From Allobosea caraganae (GTDB lineage: Bacteria > Pseudomonadota > Alphaproteobacteria > Rhizobiales > Beijerinckiaceae): 64,000 nucleotides of DNA. Position numbers and translations under genes: made by a program. This document shows positions 20,089-29,215 of the stretch, piece after piece (position 1 is the first letter of the stretch; the number at the start of each line of letters is the position of its first letter). The stretch lies in contig NZ_QQTO01000020.1 in assembly GCF_003351345.1 (NCBI RefSeq), positions 124,001 through 188,000 on the forward strand, written 5' to 3'. The notes beneath the pieces are model-generated. The model did not search any database, had not been told where the DNA came from, and worked only from the letters and a program-made list of their open reading frames with translations.

Positions 20089-20174
20089 TCGGTTTCGCCG
20101 GTCCAACCTGATTCGCAACGCGTTAGATTAGCGCAAACGCGCTGTCACTGTGCTTAACGCACATAGCAGAGCCG

Positions 20175-20825
20175 TCATGCAGGCGCGAATGCCCTGAGGA
20201 AAATCTCGGTGGACTCAGCGACGAAACGATCGATCTCCTCGGGCGTCGGCGGCTCGCAGGCCGCGAGCAGCAGCCTGATGGCGCGCCGGTCGATCGTGAT
20301 GCTGTAGAACACGTCCGAGGCGAGCTCCGGATCGGGCACGTTCAGCGTGCCGAGCGCGTGCTGCCGGGCGAGATAGCGCGCGACCACCGCGCCGGCCGTG
20401 ACCGGACCTGCCGCCCAGAAGCCGCGGCCGAGCTCGGGAAAGCGAATGCCCTCGGCCGCAGCCAGGCGCAGGATCTCCGTCTGCGGCTGCGACAGGATCG
20501 AGCTGGCTGCCGCCCGACCGACCATGCGCAGCGCCTCGCGCGGCGGCAGCGTCTCGGGCAGGTCGGCGAAGACGACGGTTTCGAGGAAATCTTCGGTGAA
20601 GCGGCTGATCAGGGCGCGGAACAGGCCGGCCTTGTCACCGAACAGGTTGTAGATCGTCGCCTTGGAGCCGCCGGCACGGGCGACGATGTCGTCGATGCTG
20701 GTGGCGGCGAAGCCCTTTTCGAGGAAGAGCGCGCGGGCGGCGTCGAGGATGGCCTCGCCGCGCTGCGCCCCGCGCGGACTGCGAGCCGGCGGGGCGGAGG
20801 GCGGGGCTGCGTCTGTGGCACTCAA
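20175..20825 (-). CDS. TetR-family transcriptional regulator
   Basis: 216-residue repressor-type regulator. HTH near the N terminus (GEAILDAARALFLEKGFAATSIDDIVARAGGSKATIYNLFGDKAGLF), then a ligand domain of the TetR_C_7/AefR-like kind (AASSILSQPQTEILRL). The start is not certain. The frame is open to 20900, but both possible early starts are TTG. TTG 20825 avoids overlap with the preceding gene and leaves 25 residues before the HTH. It lies just downstream of a small membrane-protein gene on the same strand and probably represses that operon through the palindrome at 21244-21258. Confidence 0.88.
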   Translation of the reverse strand: MSATDAAPPSAPPARSPRGAQRGEAILDAARALFLEKGFAATSIDDIVARAGGSKATIYNLFGDKAGLFRALISRFTEDFLETVVFADLPETLPPREALRMVGRAAASSILSQPQTEILRLAAAEGIRFPELGRGFWAAGPVTAGAVVARYLARQHALGTLNVPDPELASDVFYSITIDRRAIRLLLAACEPPTPEEIDRFVAESTEIFLRAFAPA

Positions 20826-20853
20826 GGCGTCTGTCGTTTCATCATTTGGCCGG

Positions 20854-21219
20854 TCAGCTCGTGCGGGCGACGATCCAGGCGAAAACCGCCATCGCGGCAA
20901 TCGTCAGCAACGAGCCGACCACGGCGAAAGGCTCGAAGGAGCGCTCGCCAAAGGCGAGCCCGGCCAAGCCCGTACCCAATGATGCGAGCCCTAATGTGGC
21001 GAGGCCGAAGTGCCAATAGGCCAGGCGGCCATCCGCCGCAGGCACGAGTCGGTAGTAGAGGCCGGCCAGGAACATCGAGACCCAGCCGATCAGGTTGACA
21101 TGGGCGTGCAGGGTCTGAAGCCGGTGGTCCTGGCTGATGCCCATGACGATGCCAAGGCACATGCCGAGCAGGGCAAGGACCGGCGCGAGACGGAGGAAAA
21201 GCGGGGCGGAGGGGGACAT
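20854..21219 (-). CDS. Four-helix membrane protein with a haem-copper-oxidase-like H-x-H-x-N motif
   Basis: 121 residues with four hydrophobic helices (about 8-28, 38-60, 67-88, 95-117). The second helix begins QTLHAHVNLIGWVSMFLAGLYYRL, which recalls helices of haem-copper oxidase subunit I and related mini-proteins annotated as cytochrome c oxidase-like, where His residues bind haem. Being a single four-helix unit, it cannot be a complete oxidase. Start ATG 21219 is chosen. It is the first gene of a pair with a TetR regulator. Function unknown. Confidence 0.78.
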   Translation of the reverse strand: MSPSAPLFLRLAPVLALLGMCLGIVMGISQDHRLQTLHAHVNLIGWVSMFLAGLYYRLVPAADGRLAYWHFGLATLGLASLGTGLAGLAFGERSFEPFAVVGSLLTIAAMAVFAWIVARTS

Positions 21220-21243
21220 GACGTTGCTCTCGGATCTGGTTAA

Positions 21244-21258
21244 ACTGTAACGTACAGT
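21244..21258. promoter_or_regulatory. Palindromic operator candidate for the TetR regulator
   Basis: Perfect inverted repeat ACTGTA-ACG-TACAGT, starting 25 bases upstream of the membrane-protein start codon. TetR regulators commonly bind such TGTA/TACA palindromes in their own operon promoter. Autoregulation is inferred. Confidence 0.6.
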
Positions 21259-21461
21259 ACATCTAGTGAGTGCCAGCTCCATGCCGCCGCGTCAAGCTGT
21301 TTCAGCCCCGGTCAAGCCGGCTTTGCGAGGGTTCGCTGGAGCAGGGGCGGGGAACGAAGATGGTTCATGCAGCGTTAAGCGAGCCGGGCAGAACAATCAG
21401 ACCGAAGTCGAACTTCGCGGATCGCAGCAATGCGCTATGCTTCGGCAAGGGGGATAGAGCC

Positions 21462-21662
21462 GTGACGTCGCGTTCGTCAGTGCCGAGAGTGAAGCTGGTA
21501 GGGCTGGAGCGGGCCGCTCGTCTTGCCGGCGAAGCTTTTGCCCATGAGGACATGGCCGGCTTGTCCAGCTCGCGTCTCGGCGGCATGAGCCAGTCCCGGC
21601 GCTTGTGGTGGCTCGTTGCGGCTGTTGCGCTCGTAGGCCTGGTTGCGCTGGCGCTGAGGTAG
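21462..21662 (+). CDS. Small tail-anchored hypothetical protein
   Basis: 66-residue frame beginning with GTG and preceded by AGGGGG at good spacing. The last ~17 residues form a hydrophobic helix (LWWLVAAVALVGLVALALR), suggesting a tail-anchored membrane protein with the polar part in the cytoplasm. No family is recognised, and the frame extends upstream without convincing starts. It is kept because of the ribosome site and the clear C-terminal helix. Confidence 0.45.
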   Translation: MTSRSSVPRVKLVGLERAARLAGEAFAHEDMAGLSSSRLGGMSQSRRLWWLVAAVALVGLVALALR

Positions 21663-21685
21663 GGCGCTCGGCGCAGCCCTAGGCT

Positions 21686-22837
21686 TCAGGCCTTGCGGTT
21701 CGCCGCCATGAGCCGGTCGTAGAAGGCCAAATGGGCTGTCGCGGCATCATCCCATGACTTAGCCAGGTCGATGCCGATTGCCTCGGCCTTGTGGGCATTG
21801 GCTCTCAGGATCGCTTCGGCGAAGGCGTCCGGTGTCGCATCGATGGGGCAAAGCACTGTCGCGGGATTGTCGATCTTGGCCTTCAGCGAGGGCGAGAGAT
21901 CGAACTCATCGGGGCGCTCGGGCCTGGTTGAGACCAAGGGTACCGCTAGCTGGCTAATGGCCTGGAAGCTGCCGCGGCGGGTGCTGATCCCGTCGGTGAA
22001 GGGCAGCAGGAAGACGTCGGCGGCCGAGAGCGCCGCCATCAACTCGCCCTCGTCGTCGATGCGGCCACGGAAGTCGAGCCAATCGATTACGCCGAGCTCG
22101 CGCGCCAATGCGAAGAAGGCCTCGCGGTCTTTCGGCTTGTCCCAGAGGAAATCGCCGCAGATCAGCAGCCGCGCCCTGGTGCCGCGCTCATGCAACGCCC
22201 TGATCACGCGCAGCAGCATGTCCGGCCGCTTGCTGGCATAGAGCACGCCGAAATAGCCGATGACGATCTCGGCTTCCGTTGCGCCGCTGCCGCGCGTTTT
22301 GACGCGCTCCTCCGCGACGCGCTCGGGGTCGATGCGGGCCGGCATGATGTTGGGGCCGATCGGGATGACCGGCGCGGCCTGCTTCTTCCTATCGCTGACC
22401 AGCGACGTCCTGAGGAAGCTCTCGCGCTGCTGCGGCGAGACGAAGATGAAGCCGTCGGTCGCGAGCACGTCGGGGATCATCGAGAGGTAGCGCAGCCGGT
22501 TGAGCGAGGCCCATTCGTGCAGGGTGACGGCGATGCGGCCCTTGCGGCTCAGCAGCCGCGCGGCCAGCAGGGCCGAGCCGGGCAGGATGGCGTTGCCCCA
22601 GCCTTCGACCGGAAGCTGGAAATGCGCGACCTGGTCGCGGCGCAGGACTTCGGCGATGGCCCTGACGAAGCCGGCGGGCTGGTTCGGTTCGATCATCCGC
22701 ATGGCGATGAAGCCGGGGCGCTGCGCGTTGATCGCGTCGCAGAGCCGGCGCGAATAGTCCATCACGGCGCAGGTGACCGGCCGGGCCGAGCCGAAGATCA
22801 CGACGGAAGGCGGCGGAGAGGGCTGGGGGGAAGGCAT
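21686..22837 (-). CDS. Glycosyltransferase family 4-like protein
   Basis: 383-residue GT-B fold protein. The N-terminal half includes VAHFQLPVEGWGN and LHEWASLNRLR. The C-terminal Rossmann half includes IGYFGVLYASKRPDMLLRVIRAL, ARLLICGDFLWD and the donor-site region AALSAADVFLLPFTDGISTRRGSFQAI, where the usual EG(F)G motif is replaced by TDGISTRRGS. It probably transfers a sugar to a surface polysaccharide or glycolipid, but donor and acceptor are unknown. It lies before the FkbM methyltransferase gene on the same strand, with about 100 bases between them. Confidence 0.85.
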   Translation of the reverse strand: MPSPQPSPPPSVVIFGSARPVTCAVMDYSRRLCDAINAQRPGFIAMRMIEPNQPAGFVRAIAEVLRRDQVAHFQLPVEGWGNAILPGSALLAARLLSRKGRIAVTLHEWASLNRLRYLSMIPDVLATDGFIFVSPQQRESFLRTSLVSDRKKQAAPVIPIGPNIMPARIDPERVAEERVKTRGSGATEAEIVIGYFGVLYASKRPDMLLRVIRALHERGTRARLLICGDFLWDKPKDREAFFALARELGVIDWLDFRGRIDDEGELMAALSAADVFLLPFTDGISTRRGSFQAISQLAVPLVSTRPERPDEFDLSPSLKAKIDNPATVLCPIDATPDAFAEAILRANAHKAEAIGIDLAKSWDDAATAHLAFYDRLMAANRKA

Positions 22838-22935
22838 GCGTGCTGGCGGCCCTGGTGGGAAGATTTGAAACCAGCCTATGCCACGGCTTTCCTAAGGTTA
22901 GGTGAGCGTCGGCTTTGCCGGCGCGCCCGCTTGTC

Positions 22936-23802
22936 TCAAGTCAACGGGCCGAAGCTGGCGACGAGATTGCAACGCCGCTCCGGTACCTCAGGGACAGACT
23001 CGAGCCAGCAGGAATAGCCGAGGATCAACCGCTTTGCCTCCTGGACGAGCCGGCTGCCGTCGTCGCCGGTCTCCCTGAGGCAGGACAGCGTATCGTAGCC
23101 GGCGGCGCGAAGTTCCGCCCAAGCCTTTTCTCCGGCGGGCCGGTGATTGCTTTCGAACGCGAGGATCGGGCGGTGATGCGCAAGGGTCTCCCGCAACCCG
23201 GCGAAGACATCGGCCTCGAAGCCCTCGACATCGCATTTCACGAAGCCGATCGGCTTGGTGCTGGCCGCGATCTCCGGCTCACTCTGCGCGAGATAGCGGT
23301 CACCATGGCGAACCGGCAGCACGATATCACCCCGACCGGAGGCAAAGCTGCCGCTGCCATCATTGCCTGCTTCGAGCAGGGAGAACTTCAGCTCGGCGTC
23401 GGCGCGGCCGAGACCGACTTCGTGCAGGCGGACGTTGCCCGTCTGCGAGAGCAGGAGGTTGGTCTTGAACAGCGAGGCGATCGGAGGGTTGGGCTCGAAG
23501 GCGACGACTTCCGCGAAGCTGTCGGCAAGAGAGATGGAATGATTGCCGATGTTGCCGCCGATGTCCAAGAAAACCGAGGACTGAAGCCCGCGGGCGCGAA
23601 AGAGCTCCCTGAGGAACGCGATTTCGCGGCGCTCGTAGATGCCGTTTCCGATGATGGATATGCCGAGATAGTCGGTCGGAATGACGGCGATCCGCGGATG
23701 GGGCGGAAGGTGCCTCCTGCTGGCGGGAACGATCTTCTTGATCAGGAGGTCATTGGCGCGCCGGATCGCGTAGGTCAGGCGCGTTTCGGTGATGCGCAGC
23801 AT
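22936..23802 (-). CDS. FkbM-family methyltransferase
   Basis: 288-residue SAM-dependent methyltransferase. The SAM-binding motif is FLDIGGNIGNHSISLA near residue 80, followed by VVAFEPNPPIASLFKTN, and GFVKCDVEGFEADVFAGL, the hallmark of FkbM enzymes. Members methylate sugars or polyketide oxygens, and near a glycosyltransferase a role in decorating a glycan is likely. The start is ATG 23802; the open frame continues into the glnA end but has no support there. Confidence 0.87.
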   Translation of the reverse strand: MLRITETRLTYAIRRANDLLIKKIVPASRRHLPPHPRIAVIPTDYLGISIIGNGIYERREIAFLRELFRARGLQSSVFLDIGGNIGNHSISLADSFAEVVAFEPNPPIASLFKTNLLLSQTGNVRLHEVGLGRADAELKFSLLEAGNDGSGSFASGRGDIVLPVRHGDRYLAQSEPEIAASTKPIGFVKCDVEGFEADVFAGLRETLAHHRPILAFESNHRPAGEKAWAELRAAGYDTLSCLRETGDDGSRLVQEAKRLILGYSCWLESVPEVPERRCNLVASFGPLT

Positions 23803-23917
23803 TGCAGCCGTCCCCGCGTTGAAGCCGGATGAGTGGTAACCGCAATCCCGTACCGAACGCTTAACGTTACGTCGCCTTTCGGCTCCTGCTGTGAATCGCT
23901 CGCCCGGCGCCTGTACG

Positions 23918-23944
23918 AAAAAGCCGGGGCATTGCTGCCCCGGC
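23918..23944 (-). terminator. Intrinsic terminator of glnA
   Basis: Read leftwards: perfect 8-bp stem GCCGGGGC / GCCCCGGC around a six-base loop, followed by a run of five T. It lies about 75 bases past the glnA stop codon and has the form of a standard Rho-independent terminator for the glnB-glnA unit. Confidence 0.85.
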
Positions 23945-24017
23945 GTTTCAGTTGGACCGCGAACCATCGCGGTCGGGAGGAAGACCGGGCGCCGGGCCTG
24001 AACCCGGCGCTGAATCC

Positions 24018-25427
24018 TCAGTAGGAGTAGTACATCGCGAACTCGACCGGATGCGGCGTCATCTCGAAGCGCATCACGTCCTGCATCTTGAGCTCGATAT
24101 AGCTCTCGATCAGGTCGTCGGTGAAGACGCCGCCGGCCTTGAGATAGGCGTTGTCCTTCTTGAGCGAGTCCAGGGCTTCGCGCAGCGAGCCGCAGACGGT
24201 CGGGATCTTCTTCAGCTCGCGCGGCGGCAGGTCGTAGAGGTCCTTGTCCATGGCCGGGCCCGGATCGATCTTGTTCACGATGCCGTCGAGGCCGGCCATC
24301 AGCATGGCGGCGAAGGCGAGGTAGGGGTTCGCCATCGGATCGGGGAAGCGGACCTCGACGCGCTTGGCCTTCGGCGAGGTCGTCCACGGGATACGGCAGG
24401 AGGCCGAGCGGTTGCGCGCCGAGTAGGCGAGCAGCACGGGAGCCTCATAGCCCGGGACCAGGCGCTTGTAGGAGTTGGTCGAGGGATTGGTGAACGCGTT
24501 CAGCGACTTGGCGTGCTTGATGATGCCGCCAATGTACCAGAGGCATTCCTGCGACAGGTCGGCGTACTTGTTGCCGGCCATGATCGGCTTGCCGTTCTTC
24601 CAGATCGACTGGTGGACGTGCATGCCCGAGCCGTTGTCGCCATAGATCGGCTTCGGCATGAAGGTCGCGGTCTTGCCGTAGCTCTGGGCGACGTTGTGGA
24701 TGGCGTATTTGTAGACCTGCATCTGGTCGGCCATGTGCGTCAGCGTGTCGAACTTGAGACCAAGCTCGTGCTGGGCGGAGGCGACCTCGTGGTGGTGCTT
24801 CTCGACCTTGGCGCCCATCGCGGCCATGGCGGCGAGCATTTCGCCACGCATGTCCTGCGCCGAATCCTGCGGCGGGACGGGGAAGTAGCCGCCCTTGGTG
24901 GCGATGCGGTGGCCGAGGTTGCCGCCCTCGTATTCGGTCATGCCGTTGATCGGCAGCTCGATGTTGTCGAGCTTGAAGCCGGTGTTGTAGGGGTCGGCCG
25001 AGATCTTGACGTCGTCGAAGACGAAGAATTCAGCCTCGGGGCCGACATAGATGGTGTCGCCGATGCCGGTCGACTTGAGATAGGCCTCGGCCTTCTTGGC
25101 GACGCCGCGCGGATCGCGGCCATAGGGCTCGCCGGTGGCCGGCTCGAGCACGTCGCAGGTGATGACCATGGTCGCGGCCGAGAAGAACGGATCCATGACC
25201 GCCGTCGTCGGGTCGGGCATCAGGAGCATGTCGGATTCGTTGATCGCCTTCCAGCCGGCGATCGAGGAGCCGTCGAACATCGTGCCTTCGGCGAAGATGT
25301 CCTCGTCGATCATGGTGATGTCGAACGTCACGTGCTGCCACTTGCCGCGCGGGTCGGTGAAGCGGAAGTCCACGTACTTGACGTCATTGTCCTTGATCGC
25401 CTTGAGGACGTCCTTGGCGTTCTTCAT
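24018..25427 (-). CDS. glnA: Glutamine synthetase type I
   Basis: 469-residue GS-I enzyme that joins ammonia to glutamate using ATP, a dodecamer in the cytoplasm. Motifs visible are [10 protein letters not shown], the beta-grasp loop [21 protein letters not shown], the ATP site [16 protein letters not shown], and NRSASCRIP. The adenylylation tyrosine is Tyr398 in DKDLYDLPP, so activity is likely controlled by GlnE. It follows glnB at 95 bases in the same direction, the usual alphaproteobacterial pair, and NtrC is encoded in this window. Confidence 0.97.
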   Translation of the reverse strand: MKNAKDVLKAIKDNDVKYVDFRFTDPRGKWQHVTFDITMIDEDIFAEGTMFDGSSIAGWKAINESDMLLMPDPTTAVMDPFFSAATMVITCDVLEPATGEPYGRDPRGVAKKAEAYLKSTGIGDTIYVGPEAEFFVFDDVKISADPYNTGFKLDNIELPINGMTEYEGGNLGHRIATKGGYFPVPPQDSAQDMRGEMLAAMAAMGAKVEKHHHEVASAQHELGLKFDTLTHMADQMQVYKYAIHNVAQSYGKTATFMPKPIYGDNGSGMHVHQSIWKNGKPIMAGNKYADLSQECLWYIGGIIKHAKSLNAFTNPSTNSYKRLVPGYEAPVLLAYSARNRSASCRIPWTTSPKAKRVEVRFPDPMANPYLAFAAMLMAGLDGIVNKIDPGPAMDKDLYDLPPRELKKIPTVCGSLREALDSLKKDNAYLKAGGVFTDDLIESYIELKMQDVMRFEMTPHPVEFAMYYSY

Positions 25428-25522
25428 CTTCGCATTCCTCTCGAAAGCAGTTTCTCAATTCCATCGATCCGCGGGTCATCACCCGGCGGCGAGCCGATAT
25501 CGTGGGTTCCGGATTGAAGCCC

Positions 25523-26188
<666 letters not shown>

Positions 26189-27715
26189 ATGGGCATAGCC
26201 GACAAGAGCATGCTGGCGTTGCTGACGCCGGCGGAGATGGCGCGCGCCGACCAGGCGGCGATTGCGGCCGGCACGCCCGGCCTCGTGCTGATGGAGCGGG
26301 CGGGCCGGGCCGTGGCCGATTCGGTCAGCCGGCGGGCGCGGCCGGGCCAGCGCATCCTCGTGCTGTGCGGGCCGGGCAATAATGGCGGAGACGGCTTCAG
26401 CGCGGCGCGGCTGCTGCGCGAGCGCGGCTATGCCGTGACTCTGGCGCTGGCCGGAGCGCGAGCGGCGCTGACGGGCGATGCCGCCGCGATGGCGGAGCGC
26501 TGGCCCGGCGCAATCGAGCCGCTTGCGGCGGCCAAGCCGGAGGAGGTGGCGCTCGTCGTCGACGCGCTGTTCGGGGCCGGTCTCAGCCGGGCCTTGTCGG
26601 ACGAGGTTGCCGAGATGGTCCGGCGTGTGAACGCGGCTTCCGCCACCGTCATCGCCGTCGACGTGCCGAGCGGCCTGTCGGGCGAAAGCGGGCGCGCTGA
26701 GGGGCCGGTCGTGCGGGCCGACGAGACCGTGACCTTCTTCCGGCTCAAGCCCGGCCATCTCCTGCAGCCCGGCCGGTCGCTCTGCGGCGTGACCACGCTT
26801 GCCGATATCGGGATCGCGGCCGAGGTGGCCTTTGCGCCGGGCGCATTGAAACCGACGACGTTTCGCAACGAGCCGGCGCTGTGGCGCGATGCCTGGCCGG
26901 CCCATGCGGCCGAGACGCATAAGTATCAGCGCGGCGCGGTCCTGGTCCTGGCCGGCGGTCTCGCCGGCGTCGGGGCGCCGCGGCTCGGCGCGCGGGCGGC
27001 GCTGCGGATCGGCGCCGGGCTCGCGACCATCGCCTGCCGGCCGGAGGCGCTCGCCGCCCATGCCGCGCGCGGGCCCGACGCTCTGATGCAGCGAGCCGTG
27101 GCGGAGCCGGCCGAGCTGGAGGCCATGCTGGCGGAGACGAGGCTCGGCGCCGTGCTGGCGGGACCGGCGCTCGGGCTTGACGGCGTCGCGCGGCAAGGCG
27201 TGCTGGCGGTGCTGCGCAGTGCGGTGCCGGCGGTGTTCGACGCGGATGCGCTGACCTTGCTGGCCGCCCGCACCCGATCGTTGAAGCGCGCGATCACTGC
27301 TCGCGGCAAGCCGTGCGTGCTGACGCCGCACGAAGGCGAATTCCAGCGCCTGTTCGGCGCGTTGCCGGAGATCGTGCAAGCACCGTCGAAGCTCGAGCGG
27401 GCGCGGCGGGCGGCTGCCTATGCGGGCGCGGTCATTGTGCTGAAAGGCTCGGATACGGTGATCGCCGAACCGGGGGGCGAGGCTGCGATCAACGCGACCG
27501 GATCGTCGGCGCTGGCGACGGCAGGCTCGGGCGATGTGCTCGGCGGCTTGATCGCCGGTCTGCTGGCGCAGGGAATGCCGGCTTTTGAGGCGGCCTGCGC
27601 TGCCGTCTGGCTGCATGGCAAGGCCGGCGAAACGAGCGGGGCGGGGCTCATCGCGGATGACCTGCCCGAGGCAGTCAGGGGCATCATTGCGGAGGAGCTG
27701 CCGAGGAGCCCCTAG
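26189..27715 (+). CDS. nnrD: Bifunctional NAD(P)HX epimerase / ADP-dependent NAD(P)HX dehydratase
   Basis: 508-residue fusion that repairs hydrated NAD(P)H. The N-terminal YjeF domain (about 1-215) has LVLCGPGNNGGDGFSAARLL and DALFGAGLSR; it epimerises R- and S-NAD(P)HX. The C-terminal ribokinase-like domain has FDADALTLLA, LTPHEGEFQRLFG, LKGSDTVIAEP and the nucleotide loop TAGSGDVLGG; it dehydrates the S form using ADP. The start is uncertain among ATG 26189, ATG 26210 and an upstream GTG at 26138. It is divergent from glnB, a common Rhizobiales arrangement. Confidence 0.93.
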   Translation: MGIADKSMLALLTPAEMARADQAAIAAGTPGLVLMERAGRAVADSVSRRARPGQRILVLCGPGNNGGDGFSAARLLRERGYAVTLALAGARAALTGDAAAMAERWPGAIEPLAAAKPEEVALVVDALFGAGLSRALSDEVAEMVRRVNAASATVIAVDVPSGLSGESGRAEGPVVRADETVTFFRLKPGHLLQPGRSLCGVTTLADIGIAAEVAFAPGALKPTTFRNEPALWRDAWPAHAAETHKYQRGAVLVLAGGLAGVGAPRLGARAALRIGAGLATIACRPEALAAHAARGPDALMQRAVAEPAELEAMLAETRLGAVLAGPALGLDGVARQGVLAVLRSAVPAVFDADALTLLAARTRSLKRAITARGKPCVLTPHEGEFQRLFGALPEIVQAPSKLERARRAAAYAGAVIVLKGSDTVIAEPGGEAAINATGSSALATAGSGDVLGGLIAGLLAQGMPAFEAACAAVWLHGKAGETSGAGLIADDLPEAVRGIIAEELPRSP

Positions 27716-27748
27716 GGCCAAGCGAGCACGCGACCTCCCAATAGAAGC

Positions 27749-27776
27749 CGGCCCGCCTTGGAGAAGGCGGGCCGGT
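27749..27776. terminator. Bidirectional terminator hairpin
   Basis: Perfect 12-bp arms CCGGCCCGCCTT and AAGGCGGGCCGG with a four-base GGAG loop, centred between the convergent NAD(P)HX repair gene and the PRC-barrel gene. Very stable, though not followed by a T run in either direction. Confidence 0.75.
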
Positions 27777-27788
27777 TGGCGCCGCCGG

Positions 27789-28337
27789 TTAACGCGTGGC
27801 GTAGGTCACGGCCGGTGCGGCAGTGAGCTGATCCTTGGTCATGGCGATCTTGCCGTGATCCGGGTACATGGTCGGACCCTTCGGGGCAGACGCTGCCGAG
27901 GGCGGGGTCGGCGAGGCGCCGGTCATGCTGCCCGAACCACCGGACGGGGCCGCCGGGGCCGGGGCGGGCTGAACGATCGGGGCGTCGCTCCAGGTGATTT
28001 GCTCGAACGGGATGGCGACATCCTTCGCACCGATGCCAAGGAACCCGCCGACGCCGACGGTCACCATCTCGATCTTGCCGCTCTTGTCGAACACGACCTC
28101 GGTGACGTCACCGACCTTCTTGTCGTCGGCGCCGTAGATATCGACGCCCATCAGCTTCGAGGCGCGCCACTTGCCCGGCGCGGCCAGGTTCTGCTCCGGC
28201 TGCTTGGCAGCTTCCGTGGAAGCGGCCGGGGGCGACGCGGACGGCGCGCTCGGCGACGGCGCGCTGGTCTGGGCGATGGCCGTCGCAGCGAGCAAGACGC
28301 TGCCGATTGCGGTCAACGCGATCTGACGCTTCAACAT
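27789..28337 (-). CDS. Exported PRC-barrel domain protein
   Basis: 182 residues. A Sec-type signal peptide (MLKRQIALTAIGSVLLAATAIAQ) is followed by an Ala/Pro/Ser-rich linker, a PRC-barrel domain (about 60-125: ASKLMGVDIYGADDKKVGDVTEVVFD through VGVGGFLGIGAKDVAIPFEQI), another Pro/Gly-rich linker and a conserved-looking C-terminal tail. PRC-barrel proteins of this exported kind are common in Rhizobiales and have no firm function. The start at 28337 has GAGGAAAC just upstream. It lies alone, ending at the strong hairpin. Confidence 0.85.
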   Translation of the reverse strand: MLKRQIALTAIGSVLLAATAIAQTSAPSPSAPSASPPAASTEAAKQPEQNLAAPGKWRASKLMGVDIYGADDKKVGDVTEVVFDKSGKIEMVTVGVGGFLGIGAKDVAIPFEQITWSDAPIVQPAPAPAAPSGGSGSMTGASPTPPSAASAPKGPTMYPDHGKIAMTKDQLTAAPAVTYATR

Positions 28338-28646
28338 GGTTTCCTCCTTCAAACGCCGCATGAGCGGCACATGCCGGACCAACGTCGAAACGGCGATTTG
28401 GTTCACATGCTTGTGCGTTGCATTTTCCGGGGGCGGCGATGAGCCGGCTAGAAAGCCGCCATCCGCAGCTCCAGAGCCCCGGTCGAGCGAGCCGGTCTTC
28501 CCGTGTTTCCATGAGCCTGGAACGCAGGCTGGCCTGCCGCGTTCGGGTCCCGAGGAGTGCGACATGCCCGCGACTGCGCCGAAGACCACGATCGAGCCCG
28601 GCGAACTCAACGCGAGCAATGACGGCTGAGGCGGCCGTGAGGCCCC
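28338..28646. other. Intergenic stretch with one tiny possible frame
   Basis: No gene of normal size. On the plus strand a 21-codon frame, 28564-28629, begins with ATG and has GAGGAG six bases upstream, but its product (rich in Thr, Pro and Glu) is unrecognised and too short to support alone. The left part holds the promoter region of the PRC-barrel gene. Confidence 0.35.
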
Positions 28647-28820
28647 TCAGTCCCGGTCTTCCGCCTCGTCGTGCCTGAGCTCCCAGGACAGCATCGCCTC
28701 GGCAAGAGCCTGCTGCTCCTTCTCCTCGGCGCTGCCCTCGGCCGGGCGGCCGAGTTCCTTCACGCGCAGCTGGGCACGCTCGTAGTCCTCATCGGTATGG
28801 ATCACGATCGGTTCTTTCAC
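28647..28820 (-). CDS. Small acidic protein resembling an antitoxin N-terminal segment (paralogue 1)
   Basis: 57 residues from GTG 28820, which has GGGAGA just upstream. The core IHTDEDYERAQLRVKEL with later EKEQQALAEAMLSWELRH parallels the neighbour at 28856-29062 and resembles the N-terminal helices of HigA-type antitoxins, but the helix-turn-helix that would follow is missing. No toxin gene is visible nearby. Charge is strongly acidic. Likely cytoplasmic; function unknown. Confidence 0.6.
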   Translation of the reverse strand: MKEPIVIHTDEDYERAQLRVKELGRPAEGSAEEKEQQALAEAMLSWELRHDEAEDRD

Positions 28821-28855
28821 CTGCGTCTCCCGAAGCTGCGATAGTAGCGGCCGAT

Positions 28856-29062
28856 TCAACGGCTGGCGGCGTCCTTCGTTCCGCCGAAGCGGGCCTCGTA
28901 GTCGAGCACCGCGACGGTGAGCGCCGCCAGCTCGAGCCCCTCCGGCGTTTCGTCCTGAACGCCGGCGAGTTCGTCGATGCGCTGGCGCGCAAGCCGGTAC
29001 TCGTCACGGTTCCCGATCCTGCCGGTCGGCGTCTCGGGCTTTGTCTCCAGAGCAATATTCAT
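28856..29062 (-). CDS. Small acidic protein resembling an antitoxin N-terminal segment (paralogue 2)
   Basis: 68 residues. IGNRDEYRLARQRIDEL and PEGLELAALTVAVLDYEARF align in pattern with the downstream paralogue (x-E/D-Y-x-x-A-x-x-R-x-x-E-L, then L-x-x-A-x-L-x-x-E-x-R) and with the first part of HigA-type antitoxins. The start ATG 29062 is chosen. Thirty-five bases separate it from the second gene, so the pair is a small operon. There is no DNA-binding domain. Confidence 0.62.
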   Translation of the reverse strand: MNIALETKPETPTGRIGNRDEYRLARQRIDELAGVQDETPEGLELAALTVAVLDYEARFGGTKDAASR

Positions 29063-29215
29063 CGATCTCGTCCCGCAGCGTGGCGCCATTCTTCCGCCTC
29101 GCTGGGCGATGCGCAACCATCTTGGCGCGACCTCGATCCTGCAAATGGCGGATGCGGGGCGGCCGCGGCGCGCTCATCATGCCGGGGGTCGCAACAAAGC
29201 CAGGAGCCGAGATTC

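Noticed and set aside
18115..20157. A 680-codon open frame opposite parE, and similar long frames opposite sufB, sufD, pdhAB, the ntr genes and others
   Set aside because: High-GC genes with G/C third positions leave long stop-free frames on the other strand. These lack family likeness and ribosome sites, while the opposite strand encodes well-known proteins.
21360..21461. A longer start for the tail-anchored protein at 21462-21662
   Set aside because: The upstream in-frame starts have no ribosome site, whereas GTG 21462 has AGGGGG at good spacing.
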